The notes below the pieces were generated by a model. It was not told the origin of the DNA, made no database searches, and saw nothing but the letters and a program-made list of their open reading frames with translations. This document shows, piece by piece, positions 15,433 through 23,003 of a stretch of DNA of 29,283 bases. The translations under genes and the position numbers were made by a program. The DNA is from DASQQQ01 sp036390995. GTDB lineage: Bacteria; Actinomycetota; UBA4738; HRBIN12. How positions within the stretch are numbered: position 1 is the stretch's first letter; every line of letters starts with the position of its first letter. The stretch covers positions 1 to 29,283 of the forward strand of contig DASWAT010000095.1 of NCBI GenBank assembly GCA_036390995.1. Reading direction: 5' to 3'.

Positions 15433-16074
15433 GTGGAGACGCGAGGGCTCCAGATCGCGGACTCCCCCTCCCGGCGCTTCGCCCACGGCGAAGTCGTCCT
15501 GCATCAGGGCGAACCCTCCGCGTCCCTCTACCTGGTCCGGGACGGCGCGGTGCGTCTGTGTGCGGTCCTGCCCTCCGGCCGCGAGGTCGTGGTGGGACTG
15601 CTCGGGGCCGGCGACCTGTTCGGCGAGTCGGCCCTCGCGGGCCCCGAGCCGTCACCGGTGGAGGCCCGGACCGTGGGGGGCGTGGAGGTGACGGCGCTTC
15701 CCGTCGCCGGCCTGCACGCGGCGCTGTCGCGCAACCCCGCGACGGCCATGGAGATCCTGCGCCTGCTGGCCGCGCGCCTGCACCGGACCTGCGCGGCGCT
15801 CGAGGACGCCCTCGGCCGCGACGTGTCCACGCGCCTGTGCCGGAGCCTGTGTGAGCTCGCCCGCCGTCACGGGGTCCCGCATGGACCCGGCGTGCGGCTG
15901 GCGCTTCCCCTCACGCAGGAGGACCTGGGCCGGATGGTCGGCGCCTCCCGCGAGGCCGTGAACCGCAGTCTCGTCGCCCTGTCTCGGCGGGGTCTCGTCC
16001 GCACCGAGCAGCGGCGGTACGTGATCCCCGACCTCGCCGCGCTCGAGGGTCTCGGCGACGACGCGGTGGCGTGA
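15433..16074 (+). CDS. Crp/Fnr-family transcriptional regulator
   Basis: GTG at 15433 gives 213 residues. Residues ~8-120 are a cNMP-binding-type beta-roll (HQGEPSASLYLVRDGAVRLC). A dimerisation helix follows, then a Crp-type helix-turn-helix (LTQEDLGRMVGASREAVNRS, then LVALSRRGLV). The cassette reads FGESALAGPEPSPVEARTV: the Glu is kept but the Arg-Ser/Thr pair that grips cAMP is not visible, so the ligand may differ. Adjacent MBL and NUDIX genes recall the crp neighbourhood of other actinobacteria, where crp sits next to an MBL-hydrolase gene. Targets are unknown. No Cys cluster of FNR type is present at the N-terminus. Confidence 0.9.
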   Translation: METRGLQIADSPSRRFAHGEVVLHQGEPSASLYLVRDGAVRLCAVLPSGREVVVGLLGAGDLFGESALAGPEPSPVEARTVGGVEVTALPVAGLHAALSRNPATAMEILRLLAARLHRTCAALEDALGRDVSTRLCRSLCELARRHGVPHGPGVRLALPLTQEDLGRMVGASREAVNRSLVALSRRGLVRTEQRRYVIPDLAALEGLGDDAVA

Positions 16075-16080
16075 GCGCGG

Positions 16081-16947
16081 TTACCCGTCGCGTTCCTGCA
16101 GCACCGCCACGCTGCACGAGGGACACAGGCGGGACCTTCCCTTGACCGGGCGGCCGCAGCGCTCGCAGGTTCGCGGCTCCGAGGGCTTCCAGCGGGCGAC
16201 GCCGTCCCGCTTGCGCTTCTGAGCCCGGCCCTCGGACTCGAGCTTCAGCAGATGGGCCAGCACGCTTCGAGCGGCCAGCTCGTGGACCTCGGGAGGGTAG
16301 TCCCCGTAGATCGCCGGGACCATCTCCTCCGGCGTGGCCAGACCATCCCTCATCGCGGCCAGGACCTGCTCCTCGCGCATCGCCCGGTGCTCGAGGTATC
16401 CGTCGAGCTTGGCCACGGCCTCCAGGATCACCGGACCGTGGCCGGGATAGATCGTGCGAGGCTCGAGATCCCGCATCCGGTGGATCGACCGCAGGTAGGC
16501 GACCAGGTCGCCCTCGGGCGGGTCGATCACGGAGGTTCCTCGGCCCAGCACCATGTCGCCGGTGAACAGCGCCCCGTCCTCCGCGCCGAAGAACGCCACG
16601 TGATCCGGCGTGTGCCCCGGCGCCGCCACCACCCGGAGATGGACGCCGGGGATGGCGACGGCCTGCCCGTCGCGGAGCCGCCCCGATCCCTCGCTCCGCC
16701 ACGAGAGCACCGGCGCGCCGGTGAGCGCGGCCAGCGACGGGGCACCCGGTGCGTGGTCGGGATGATCGTGCGTGAGGAGGATGGCTTCCACGCGGCCTGC
16801 CGCGTCGACGACCTCGCGCAGGTGGTCTGCGTCGTCCGGGCCGGGGTCGACGACCACGGCGGGCCACCGGCCGACGACCCACGTGTTCGTCCCCTCCAAC
16901 TCTCGGATGCCGGGGTTCGGAGCCAGGACCCGGAGGATGCGCATCAT
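16081..16947 (-). CDS. MBL-fold metallo-hydrolase with C-terminal zinc ribbon
   Basis: ATG at 16947 is 7 nt after GAGGAC and 4 nt after the NUDIX stop; 288 residues. The metallo-beta-lactamase fold shows THDHPDH, APGHTPDHVAFF, FTGDMVLG and YPGHGPVI, giving a complete set of dinuclear metal ligands. A helical region follows (LAAMRDGLATPEEMVPAIYG), typical of the LACTB2/RNase Z-like subgroup. The last ~40 residues add CERCGRPVKGRSRLCPSC, a CxxC...CxxC zinc ribbon, suggesting RNA or protein binding. LACTB2 relatives are ribonucleases or thioester hydrolases; the substrate here is unknown. It is probably cotranscribed with the NUDIX gene. Its stop is 6 nt from the convergent Crp-family stop. Confidence 0.9.
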   Translation of the reverse strand: MMRILRVLAPNPGIRELEGTNTWVVGRWPAVVVDPGPDDADHLREVVDAAGRVEAILLTHDHPDHAPGAPSLAALTGAPVLSWRSEGSGRLRDGQAVAIPGVHLRVVAAPGHTPDHVAFFGAEDGALFTGDMVLGRGTSVIDPPEGDLVAYLRSIHRMRDLEPRTIYPGHGPVILEAVAKLDGYLEHRAMREEQVLAAMRDGLATPEEMVPAIYGDYPPEVHELAARSVLAHLLKLESEGRAQKRKRDGVARWKPSEPRTCERCGRPVKGRSRLCPSCSVAVLQERDG

Positions 16948-16951
16948 CGGC

Positions 16952-17602
16952 TCAGTCCTCCCAGAACGTGGAGCGCGGGAGCCGCTCCACGTCGGCCGGA
17001 TCGGGCTCGCGCGTCTCGAGGCGCAGGGCGAGGAGCTCGCCGACGCTTCCGCACGACGCCAGCTGCTCCAACGTGAAGTATGTGGGCCAGTACAGCTTCT
17101 TCCTGCCGAGCTCCCAGTCCTCGAGGAGCGCACGGGGAGCGACCCACCACGCCCTGGCTATCTCGGTGCCGTCGGCCTCCGGCTCGGCGTCCGGGCCGGC
17201 CGCCACCGCGAAGTACCGCGCGTCGAACCGCACCGGGACGTCCTCCGGCGCCACCCAGTGCGCGATCTGGGGAAGCTGCTCGGCGCGGGGCGGATCCTCG
17301 GCCACCACATCGAGGACCCCGTGCGGCGCGCTCCGTAGACCCGAGGCGGTGAGCGCCAGCCCGACCTCCTCGAGGAGCTCGCGGACGGCGCACGCTCTGG
17401 GTGCCTCCTCGGATGCGCCGAACCACCGTTCGGCCAGGCGGCCATCCTGTGCGTCGGTGGCCCCGCCGGGGAAGGCGACGTAGCCGGGGAGGAACCGGCT
17501 CGTGCCGCTCCGCTCGAGCACGAGGACCTCCGGCCCCTGCCGGCCCTCCCGGGCAGCGATCACCGACGCCGCCTTCCGGATCCGTTCGGCCATGCCGTGC
17601 AT
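16952..17602 (-). CDS. NUDIX hydrolase
   Basis: The product is 216 residues from ATG at 17602, or 213 from ATG at 17593 (MAERIRKAASV); neither has a clear SD. FLPGYVAFPGGATDAQD and ACAVRELLEEVGL form a NUDIX box with an enlarged spacer between the GG and the REUxEExG helix, as in NUDT7/NUDT19-type coenzyme A hydrolases. The conserved Glu residues for Mg2+ are present. The C-terminal part (FTLEQLASCGSVGELLALRL) resembles the same group. The substrate cannot be fixed from sequence; nucleotide sugars or CoA esters are possible. It lies 4 nt upstream of the MBL gene and diverges from the methyltransferase gene over 35 bp. Confidence 0.88.
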   Translation of the reverse strand: MHGMAERIRKAASVIAAREGRQGPEVLVLERSGTSRFLPGYVAFPGGATDAQDGRLAERWFGASEEAPRACAVRELLEEVGLALTASGLRSAPHGVLDVVAEDPPRAEQLPQIAHWVAPEDVPVRFDARYFAVAAGPDAEPEADGTEIARAWWVAPRALLEDWELGRKKLYWPTYFTLEQLASCGSVGELLALRLETREPDPADVERLPRSTFWED

Positions 17603-17625
17603 TCTCTCAGGCCCGATACCGCGGC

Positions 17626-17631
17626 TACCCT
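17626..17631 (+). promoter_or_regulatory. -10 box (TACCCT) for the MidA-like gene
   Basis: TACCCT lies 6 nt before ATG at 17638. GAGGCC in between is too close to the start to be a good SD, so a leaderless transcript is likely. Confidence 0.45.
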
Positions 17632-17637
17632 GAGGCC

Positions 17638-18738
17638 ATGAGCGAGCAGGTCGTCGACCGGATCAAAGATGCGATCGCCGATCACGGCCCGATCACGTTC
17701 GCGGAGTTCATGGAACACGCCCTGTACGGGCCGGGCGGCTTCTACGAACGGCCCCCGGTGGGCGCCGAGGGTCACTTCGTGACGAGCCCGCACGTACACC
17801 CGGTCTTCGCCGAGCTGCTCCTTCGGGCCGTCCGCGACCTCTGGGAAGGACTGGGGCGGCCCGAGCCCCTGGCGGTGGTCGAGCCCGGAGCCGGGGACGG
17901 CACGCTCGCGCTCGACATGCTCCGCCTCGCGACCGAACTCGGGCCGCGCCTCGTCTACACCGCGGTGGAACGGAGCCCCGGGGCCCGCGACGCACTCGCC
18001 TCGCTCCCCGTCCGTGTGGCGGAGCGCCTGGAGGAGCTGGAACCGCTCGACCCCGGGGTGCTCCTCGCGAACGAGTTGCTCGATAATCTGCCCTTCCGAC
18101 GTGTGCGCATGACCGCCCATGGTCCCGTCGAGGTTCGGGTGGATGCGGACCCCAATGGACTCGTCCAGACCGAGGTCCCGTGCGACCACGACCTCGCGTC
18201 GCGGATGCCCCCCCTGGATGCCGGGGGGGAGGCGGCGGTGCCGGAGGCCGCCCTGAGCTTCGTGGACGAGGTCGCTCGGGTGCTCCGTCAGGGGTATGCC
18301 CTGCTGATCGACTACGGTTCGGTGGGAGGTTCGGCCGGCCAGATCCACGGCTACCGCAAGCATCGGGTGGTCGAAGACGTGTTGGCCCGCCCGGGCAGCG
18401 CCGACGTCACAGCCGGGGTCGACCTCGCCGCGGTGGCGGCTCGGGCCCGCGCCGGAGGCCTGGAGGTAGCCGGTGCCGTCGCCCAGGCGGACGCCCTCCG
18501 CGCGTTGGGTTTCGAGCGCTGGGGCGCGCTCCAGCGCGACCGCCAAGCCGAGTCGACGGCGGCCGGCGCACGCTCGGATGCTGTTCGCATCTGGGAGGGC
18601 CGAAGCCGCGCGAGCCTGCTGGTGGATCCCGCCGCTCTCGGGCGGTTGCGATGGTTGCTGCTCGCGACGCCGGGCTTGCCGGCTCCGACGTGGGTTCGAG
18701 AGGCGTTCGCAGTGGACGCCCTACCTTCGTCCGATTGA
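17638..18738 (+). CDS. MidA/NDUFAF7-like SAM-dependent methyltransferase
   Basis: The product is 366 residues. The N-terminus matches the DUF185/MidA family: IADHGPITFAEFMEHALYGP, GGFY and HFVTSPHVHPVFAELL. The SAM-binding site is VVEPGAGDGTLALDML, followed by YTAVERSPGARDALAS, and the family hallmark LLANELLDNLPF is present. In mitochondria NDUFAF7 dimethylates an arginine of the complex I NDUFS2 subunit, the homologue of NuoD; bacterial members are less studied. A nuoD gene lies only 1.6 kb downstream (20291-21505), which makes an equivalent role attractive though inferred. The stop codon at 18736-18738 overlaps the -35 box of the next gene. Confidence 0.88.
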   Translation: MSEQVVDRIKDAIADHGPITFAEFMEHALYGPGGFYERPPVGAEGHFVTSPHVHPVFAELLLRAVRDLWEGLGRPEPLAVVEPGAGDGTLALDMLRLATELGPRLVYTAVERSPGARDALASLPVRVAERLEELEPLDPGVLLANELLDNLPFRRVRMTAHGPVEVRVDADPNGLVQTEVPCDHDLASRMPPLDAGGEAAVPEAALSFVDEVARVLRQGYALLIDYGSVGGSAGQIHGYRKHRVVEDVLARPGSADVTAGVDLAAVAARARAGGLEVAGAVAQADALRALGFERWGALQRDRQAESTAAGARSDAVRIWEGRSRASLLVDPAALGRLRWLLLATPGLPAPTWVREAFAVDALPSSD

Positions 18739-18764
18739 CCGGCGGTTCAGGCCGGGGATAGGGT
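18735..18764 (+). promoter_or_regulatory. Promoter of the Asp-box propeller gene (TTGACC / TAGGGT)
   Basis: TTGACC (18735-18740) and TAGGGT (18759-18764) are separated by 18 nt, a near-consensus housekeeping promoter. The predicted transcript starts around 18771, just before the SD at 18778-18783. The -35 overlaps the stop codon of the upstream methyltransferase gene. Confidence 0.6.
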
Positions 18765-18787
18765 CGGGTGCGACGAAGGAGGGACGC

Positions 18788-20275
18788 ATGCGGCTCCGCC
18801 GGCATACGAGGTTCGTCGTCGTCCTTGTCTCGATCCCCCTGCTGGCCGGTTTGGTCCTCGTGGTCCGCAACCGACCCGACCGAACCCCGGTCGAAGGCAC
18901 CGACCGGGCGGCGGTCGGCCTCGAGAACGGGCGAGCGCGGGAAGGGGGTGCCGAGGAGCTCCAGGAGCAGGCCGAGAACACCGAGCTTCGCCTGGACGCG
19001 CTCGAGCAGGCGCGCGCGGCCGGCACCGTCGGCAGGAAGGGTCCGTACGCGCACACCTCGGCCGCGGGCTGGGCCGGCGAGGTCGTGATGAGCTCCACCG
19101 GGGACGACTGGGAGCCGGCGATCGCCGCCGACCCGAGCGCGCCGTTCGTGTACGTGCTCCACAACCGGTACGGCGGAACGCCCGCGTGCGCGAGCAACTG
19201 CCCGGACCCGGCGATGATCCTCAACGTGTCCTCGGACGGCGGGAAGACCTTCGACGATGACCAGTACCTCTGCACGTGCCGGAGGGTCCACGGGCAGTTC
19301 GACCCCGAGATCGAGGTGGTTCCCGAGACCGGGGCCGTCTACGCCGCGTGGATGAACGACTACAACATCCACTTCTCGAAGTCGCTCGACCACGGGAAGA
19401 CGTGGAGCACCCCCGTGCCCGTGTTCGGCAACGTGTCGTGGGGCGACAAGCCGGTCCTCGCGACCAGCGACAACGGCCAAGACGTCTACGTCTCGTTCAA
19501 CGGTCCGACGGGCGGCGACCCGTGGGTCGCGGTCTCCCACGACGCCGGCGGCACGTGGTCACAGGTTCGGGTGACGCAGAGCAACCGGTACTACTTCGAG
19601 TACGGCGGGGCCGTGCTCCCCGACGGCACAGTGGTGCTCTCGGAGATCAGCTTCACCTACACCGGCCCGGGCGGCGCGGCGGAGGGGCCGACCCAGATCC
19701 GGGTGCTTCGCTCCACCGACGGAGGGGCGACCTGGACGAACTCGCTGGTCGACTCGCTCGAGCTCGGCTCGGCGTGCACCTCGTCGGGCTGCTACGAGGA
19801 CTTCTACGACAGCGGCCCAGCGCTCGCCCGCGACGCCGGCGGCGACCTCGTGCTGGTCTACAACGGCGCCGCGACGTCGTTCGGCCCGCAGACCGTGTAC
19901 GCGCGCTCGTCGACCGACGGCGGCGTGACGTGGAGCCCTCGCGTGGCGCTCTCGACACCGGGCGTGAACGCGGCGTTCCCGGCCGCGGTGGGCACGGGCA
20001 ACGATGGCGTGCGTGTGTGGTTCATGGACCAGCGCACCGGCCGCTGGAACGTCTGGTACACGACCACTCGCGATCTCGGCGCGACCTGGTCGACGCCGGT
20101 TCGGATCTCCGATGCGACCTCCGGCGCCGCCTACAAGAACGCGGACGGGTTCCTCGAGGCCTACGGCGACTACGGCGAGATCGCCGTGACGAGCGGCGGG
20201 AAGACCGTCGCGGTTTGGGGCGAAGGACCCAGTTACGCCGGCCCCGGCGGCGCATGGTTCAACCGGGAGTCGTGA
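18788..20275 (+). CDS. Membrane-anchored or secreted Asp-box (sialidase-like) beta-propeller protein
   Basis: ATG at 18788 has GGAGGG 4 nt upstream; 495 residues. A basic N-terminus and helix (FVVVLVSIPLLAGLVLVV) serve as signal anchor. An Ala/Glu-rich coiled-coil-like stretch follows (ELQEQAENTELRLDALEQAR). The rest is a propeller with six Asp boxes: SSDGGKTF (~147), SLDHGKTW (~198), SHDAGGTW (~250), STDGGATW (~308), STDGGVTW (~374) and TRDLGATW (~427). Cysteine pairs (CASNC, CTC, CTSSGC) suggest disulfides outside the cell. Sialidase catalytic residues (RIP motif, nucleophilic Tyr with Glu) are not evident, so an enzymatic role is uncertain. It may be a binding or exo-alpha-sialidase-annotated protein of unknown substrate. 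Confidence 0.85.
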   Translation: MRLRRHTRFVVVLVSIPLLAGLVLVVRNRPDRTPVEGTDRAAVGLENGRAREGGAEELQEQAENTELRLDALEQARAAGTVGRKGPYAHTSAAGWAGEVVMSSTGDDWEPAIAADPSAPFVYVLHNRYGGTPACASNCPDPAMILNVSSDGGKTFDDDQYLCTCRRVHGQFDPEIEVVPETGAVYAAWMNDYNIHFSKSLDHGKTWSTPVPVFGNVSWGDKPVLATSDNGQDVYVSFNGPTGGDPWVAVSHDAGGTWSQVRVTQSNRYYFEYGGAVLPDGTVVLSEISFTYTGPGGAAEGPTQIRVLRSTDGGATWTNSLVDSLELGSACTSSGCYEDFYDSGPALARDAGGDLVLVYNGAATSFGPQTVYARSSTDGGVTWSPRVALSTPGVNAAFPAAVGTGNDGVRVWFMDQRTGRWNVWYTTTRDLGATWSTPVRISDATSGAAYKNADGFLEAYGDYGEIAVTSGGKTVAVWGEGPSYAGPGGAWFNRES

Positions 20276-20290
20276 CGAGTCTGGTTCGCA

Positions 20291-21505
20291 TCAGCGGTCG
20301 ACGTCGCCGACCACGAAGAAGATCGAGCCGAGGATGGCGATGAGGTCCGGCACGAGCGTGCCCGGCAGCATCGGCGCCAGCACCGAGACGTTCGAGAACG
20401 ACGCCGTCCGCATCTTCAGCCGGTACGGGTATTTCTTTCCGTCGCCCACCAGGTAGTAGCCCATGAGCCCGAGGGGGTTCTCGGTCCGGACGTAGATCTC
20501 GCCGTCGAGGCTGAGCTTCTTCGGGAGCTTCGGGGCCATGTACGGGCCCGGCGGGAGCTTCTCCATGCACTGCTCGATGATCCTGCAGGACTCCCACATG
20601 CGTTGGACCAGCACCCACAGCCGGTCGTAGGCGTCGCCGTGCTCGCCCACCGGGATCTGGAACTCGACCTCGCCGTACTTCTCGTACGGGTCGTCCTTGC
20701 GCGCGTCCATCGGGATCCCCGAACCGTGCAGCACGGGGCCCGAGCATCCGTATGCGATCGCCATCTCCGGCGGGATCACCCCGACACCCTTCGTCCGCGC
20801 GAAGATGATCTCGTTGCCCATGACGAGCTGGTCGAAGTCCTTCAGCTTCCTGCGGACCCACTTCAGGACCTCGGTCGACTGCTTCAGGAACCCGTTCGGC
20901 AGATCGTCCTTGAGCCCGCCCACCCGCGCGTACGAGTGGTGCATGCGCGCGCCCGTGGCGGCCTCCATGAGGTGCTGGATCATCTCGCGCTCGCGGAACG
21001 CGTAGAACATCGGCGTCATCGCGCCGAGCTCGAGCGGGAACGATCCCGTGAACATCAGGTGGTTCAGGATCCGGTTCCACTCGGCCATCATCGTGCGGAT
21101 CCACTGCGCTCGGTCGGGTACCTCGATGCCGGCCAGGCGCTCGACCGCGATGACCCAGCCAAGCTCGTTGTTGAACGCCGACAGCCAGTCGTGCCGGTTC
21201 ATCAGCACGAGGACCTGGCGCGCGTCGCGGTACTCGGAGAGCTTCTCCGCCGCCCGGTGCATGTAGCCGATCACCGGCTCGGCCCGGATGATGACCTCGC
21301 CGTCGAGCTCGAGGACCACCCGGAGCACCCCGTGCGTGGAGGGGTGCTGCGGCCCGATGTTCAGGATCATCTCCTCGGTCCGGAGACCCTTCGGCGAGAC
21401 GATCTCGACGTCGATGCCGCCGCCCCGCACCATCCAGTGCTCGGCGGTGGTGGAGAACTCAGCGCGCTCCCGCGCGCGATCCTCGGCTCGTTCCTGGATG
21501 TCCAC
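20291..21505 (-). CDS. nuoD: NADH-quinone oxidoreductase subunit D, encoded alone
   Basis: GTG at 21505 gives 404 residues, a full-length NuoD. Hallmarks are LNIGPQHPSTHGVLRVVLEL, GYMHRAAEKLSEYRD, NRHDWLSAFNNE, GAMTPMFYAFREREM, ATGARMHHSYARVGG and the C-terminal VVGDVDR. NuoD (49-kDa/NDUFS2) forms part of the quinone pocket in the peripheral arm of complex I. The gene is normally embedded in nuoABCDEFGHIJKLMN. Here the downstream neighbour (15 nt) is the convergent propeller gene and the upstream neighbour is divergent selA, so no other nuo gene is adjacent. It may be a relocated single copy, a second paralogue, or part of a split complex I locus. It is not visibly damaged. Confidence 0.95.
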   Translation of the reverse strand: MDIQERAEDRARERAEFSTTAEHWMVRGGGIDVEIVSPKGLRTEEMILNIGPQHPSTHGVLRVVLELDGEVIIRAEPVIGYMHRAAEKLSEYRDARQVLVLMNRHDWLSAFNNELGWVIAVERLAGIEVPDRAQWIRTMMAEWNRILNHLMFTGSFPLELGAMTPMFYAFREREMIQHLMEAATGARMHHSYARVGGLKDDLPNGFLKQSTEVLKWVRRKLKDFDQLVMGNEIIFARTKGVGVIPPEMAIAYGCSGPVLHGSGIPMDARKDDPYEKYGEVEFQIPVGEHGDAYDRLWVLVQRMWESCRIIEQCMEKLPPGPYMAPKLPKKLSLDGEIYVRTENPLGLMGYYLVGDGKKYPYRLKMRTASFSNVSVLAPMLPGTLVPDLIAILGSIFFVVGDVDR

Positions 21506-21606
21506 GGGCCCCTATCCTGCCACGCGAACGGCGGTGCCGCCCACGGCGCGGGCCGGCGGTCGCGCCTCGCGCCTGCCCGCGCCGGACGACGGCCGACGTC
21601 AGCGGG

Positions 21607-21612
21607 TAGGCT
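21607..21612 (+). promoter_or_regulatory. -10 box (TAGGCT) for selA-selB
   Basis: TAGGCT lies 8 nt before ATG at 21621 without an SD, suggesting a leaderless selA-selB mRNA. The 21506-21620 gap is GC-rich and holds no recognisable tRNA-Sec. Confidence 0.45.
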
Positions 21613-21620
21613 CGCGTGCG

Positions 21621-23003
21621 ATGGCCACGCAGGGACTGCGGCGGAAGATCCCCTCGGTCGACGCGCTCTTGCGCTCGGAACCCGGCAGGCGAGCATCCGG
21701 CACGTTCGGGCGTCCGCTGGTGAAGCGGACCCTGACCCGGGCCCTCGACGAGGTCCGTGCGGAGGCCGAGCGCGGCACCCCGCCACCCGAGGACGACGTG
21801 ATCCTGGCGCGCGCGATGACCCTGGCCTCGCACGCCGCCACCGGCCTCACGCCCGTCGTGAACGCGACCGGCGTGGTCCTGCACACGGGGCTCGGGCGCG
21901 CGCCGTTGCCGGACCGTGCGGCGAAGGCGGCGTTCCGCGCGGCCCTCGCGTACACCGACCTCGAGGTGGATCGGACGACCGGCAAGCGGAACAAGCGCTC
22001 GACCAGGGCCGAGACCATGCTCACCGCCCTCACCGGGGCGGAGGCCGCCCTGGTGGTGAACAACGGCGCCGCGGGGCTCCTGCTCGCGCTCGCCGCCCTG
22101 GCGCGACGGAAGGAGGTGCTCGTCTCGCGGGGGGAACTGATCGAGATCGGGGGCGAGTTCCGGATCCCCGACATCGTGGCCGCCTCCGGAGCCAAGCTCG
22201 TCGAGGTCGGTACGACGAACCGCACTCGCCTGACGGACTACCGCGGCTCGCTCACGGAGAAGACCGCCGCCGTGCTGAAGGTGCATCCCAGCAACTACCG
22301 GGTGGTGGGGTTCACCGCCGCCGCGGCGGCGGCGAGCCTGGCCGGCCTAGCTCACAAGGCCGGCGTGCCGTTCGTCTTCGACCTCGGCTCGGGCCTGCTC
22401 GAGCGGTACCCGGGCGTGCCCGAGGACGAGCCCTCGGCCGCCGAGGCCCTCCGCGACGGCGCGGATCTGGTGGTGTTCTCGGGCGACAAGCTCCTCGGCG
22501 GGCCCCAAGCGGGGATCGTGCTCGGGCGCGCCGATCTGGTGGAGCGGCTGCGAAGGCACCCGATCGCCCGCGCCGTCCGGGTGGACAAGATGCAGATCGC
22601 CGCACTGGAGGCGGTGCTCGCCGCGTACACACGGGGCGAGCAGGACGCGCTGCCGGTCTGGCAGATGCTGCGCGAGCCCGTCGAGGCGGTGAAGCAGCGG
22701 GCCGAGCGGCTCTCCGAAGCGCTCGACGGCGATCTGGAGGGCGCGCACGTGATCGCCTCGCAGGCCACGGTGGGCGGCGGCTCGATGCCCGAGTACGCGG
22801 TGCCGTCCTGGTCCGTGGGGCTCCGGGTCCCCGATCCCGCCGCGTTCGCGGCGCGCCTGCGGACCGGAGCACCGTCGGTCTTCTGCCGCACCGGCGAGCG
22901 CGGCGTGCTGTTCGACCTGCGCACGGTGCGGGACGATGAGCTGCACGACTTGGCGCGGGCGATCCAGTACGCGCTGGAGGGCGACGAGCTCCCCGATGAG
23001 TGA
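21621..23003 (+). CDS. selA: L-seryl-tRNA(Sec) selenium transferase
   Basis: The product is 460 residues, normal for bacterial SelA, a PLP enzyme converting seryl-tRNA(Sec) to selenocysteinyl-tRNA(Sec) with selenophosphate. The N-terminal domain begins LRRKIPSVDALL. The core has VVNATGVVLHTGLGRAPLP, LEVDRTTGKRNKRSTR, ALVVNNGAAGLLLALAAL, SRGELIEIGGEFRIPDI and VGTTNRTRLTDY. Lys290 in VFSGDKLLGGPQAGI is the predicted PLP-binding lysine. ATG at 21621 is chosen by homology and the -10 box; the upstream open frame is a shadow of the nuoD region. It overlaps selB by 8 nt. Its presence implies selD, tRNA-Sec and selenoproteins elsewhere in the genome. Confidence 0.96.
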   Translation: MATQGLRRKIPSVDALLRSEPGRRASGTFGRPLVKRTLTRALDEVRAEAERGTPPPEDDVILARAMTLASHAATGLTPVVNATGVVLHTGLGRAPLPDRAAKAAFRAALAYTDLEVDRTTGKRNKRSTRAETMLTALTGAEAALVVNNGAAGLLLALAALARRKEVLVSRGELIEIGGEFRIPDIVAASGAKLVEVGTTNRTRLTDYRGSLTEKTAAVLKVHPSNYRVVGFTAAAAAASLAGLAHKAGVPFVFDLGSGLLERYPGVPEDEPSAAEALRDGADLVVFSGDKLLGGPQAGIVLGRADLVERLRRHPIARAVRVDKMQIAALEAVLAAYTRGEQDALPVWQMLREPVEAVKQRAERLSEALDGDLEGAHVIASQATVGGGSMPEYAVPSWSVGLRVPDPAAFAARLRTGAPSVFCRTGERGVLFDLRTVRDDELHDLARAIQYALEGDELPDE

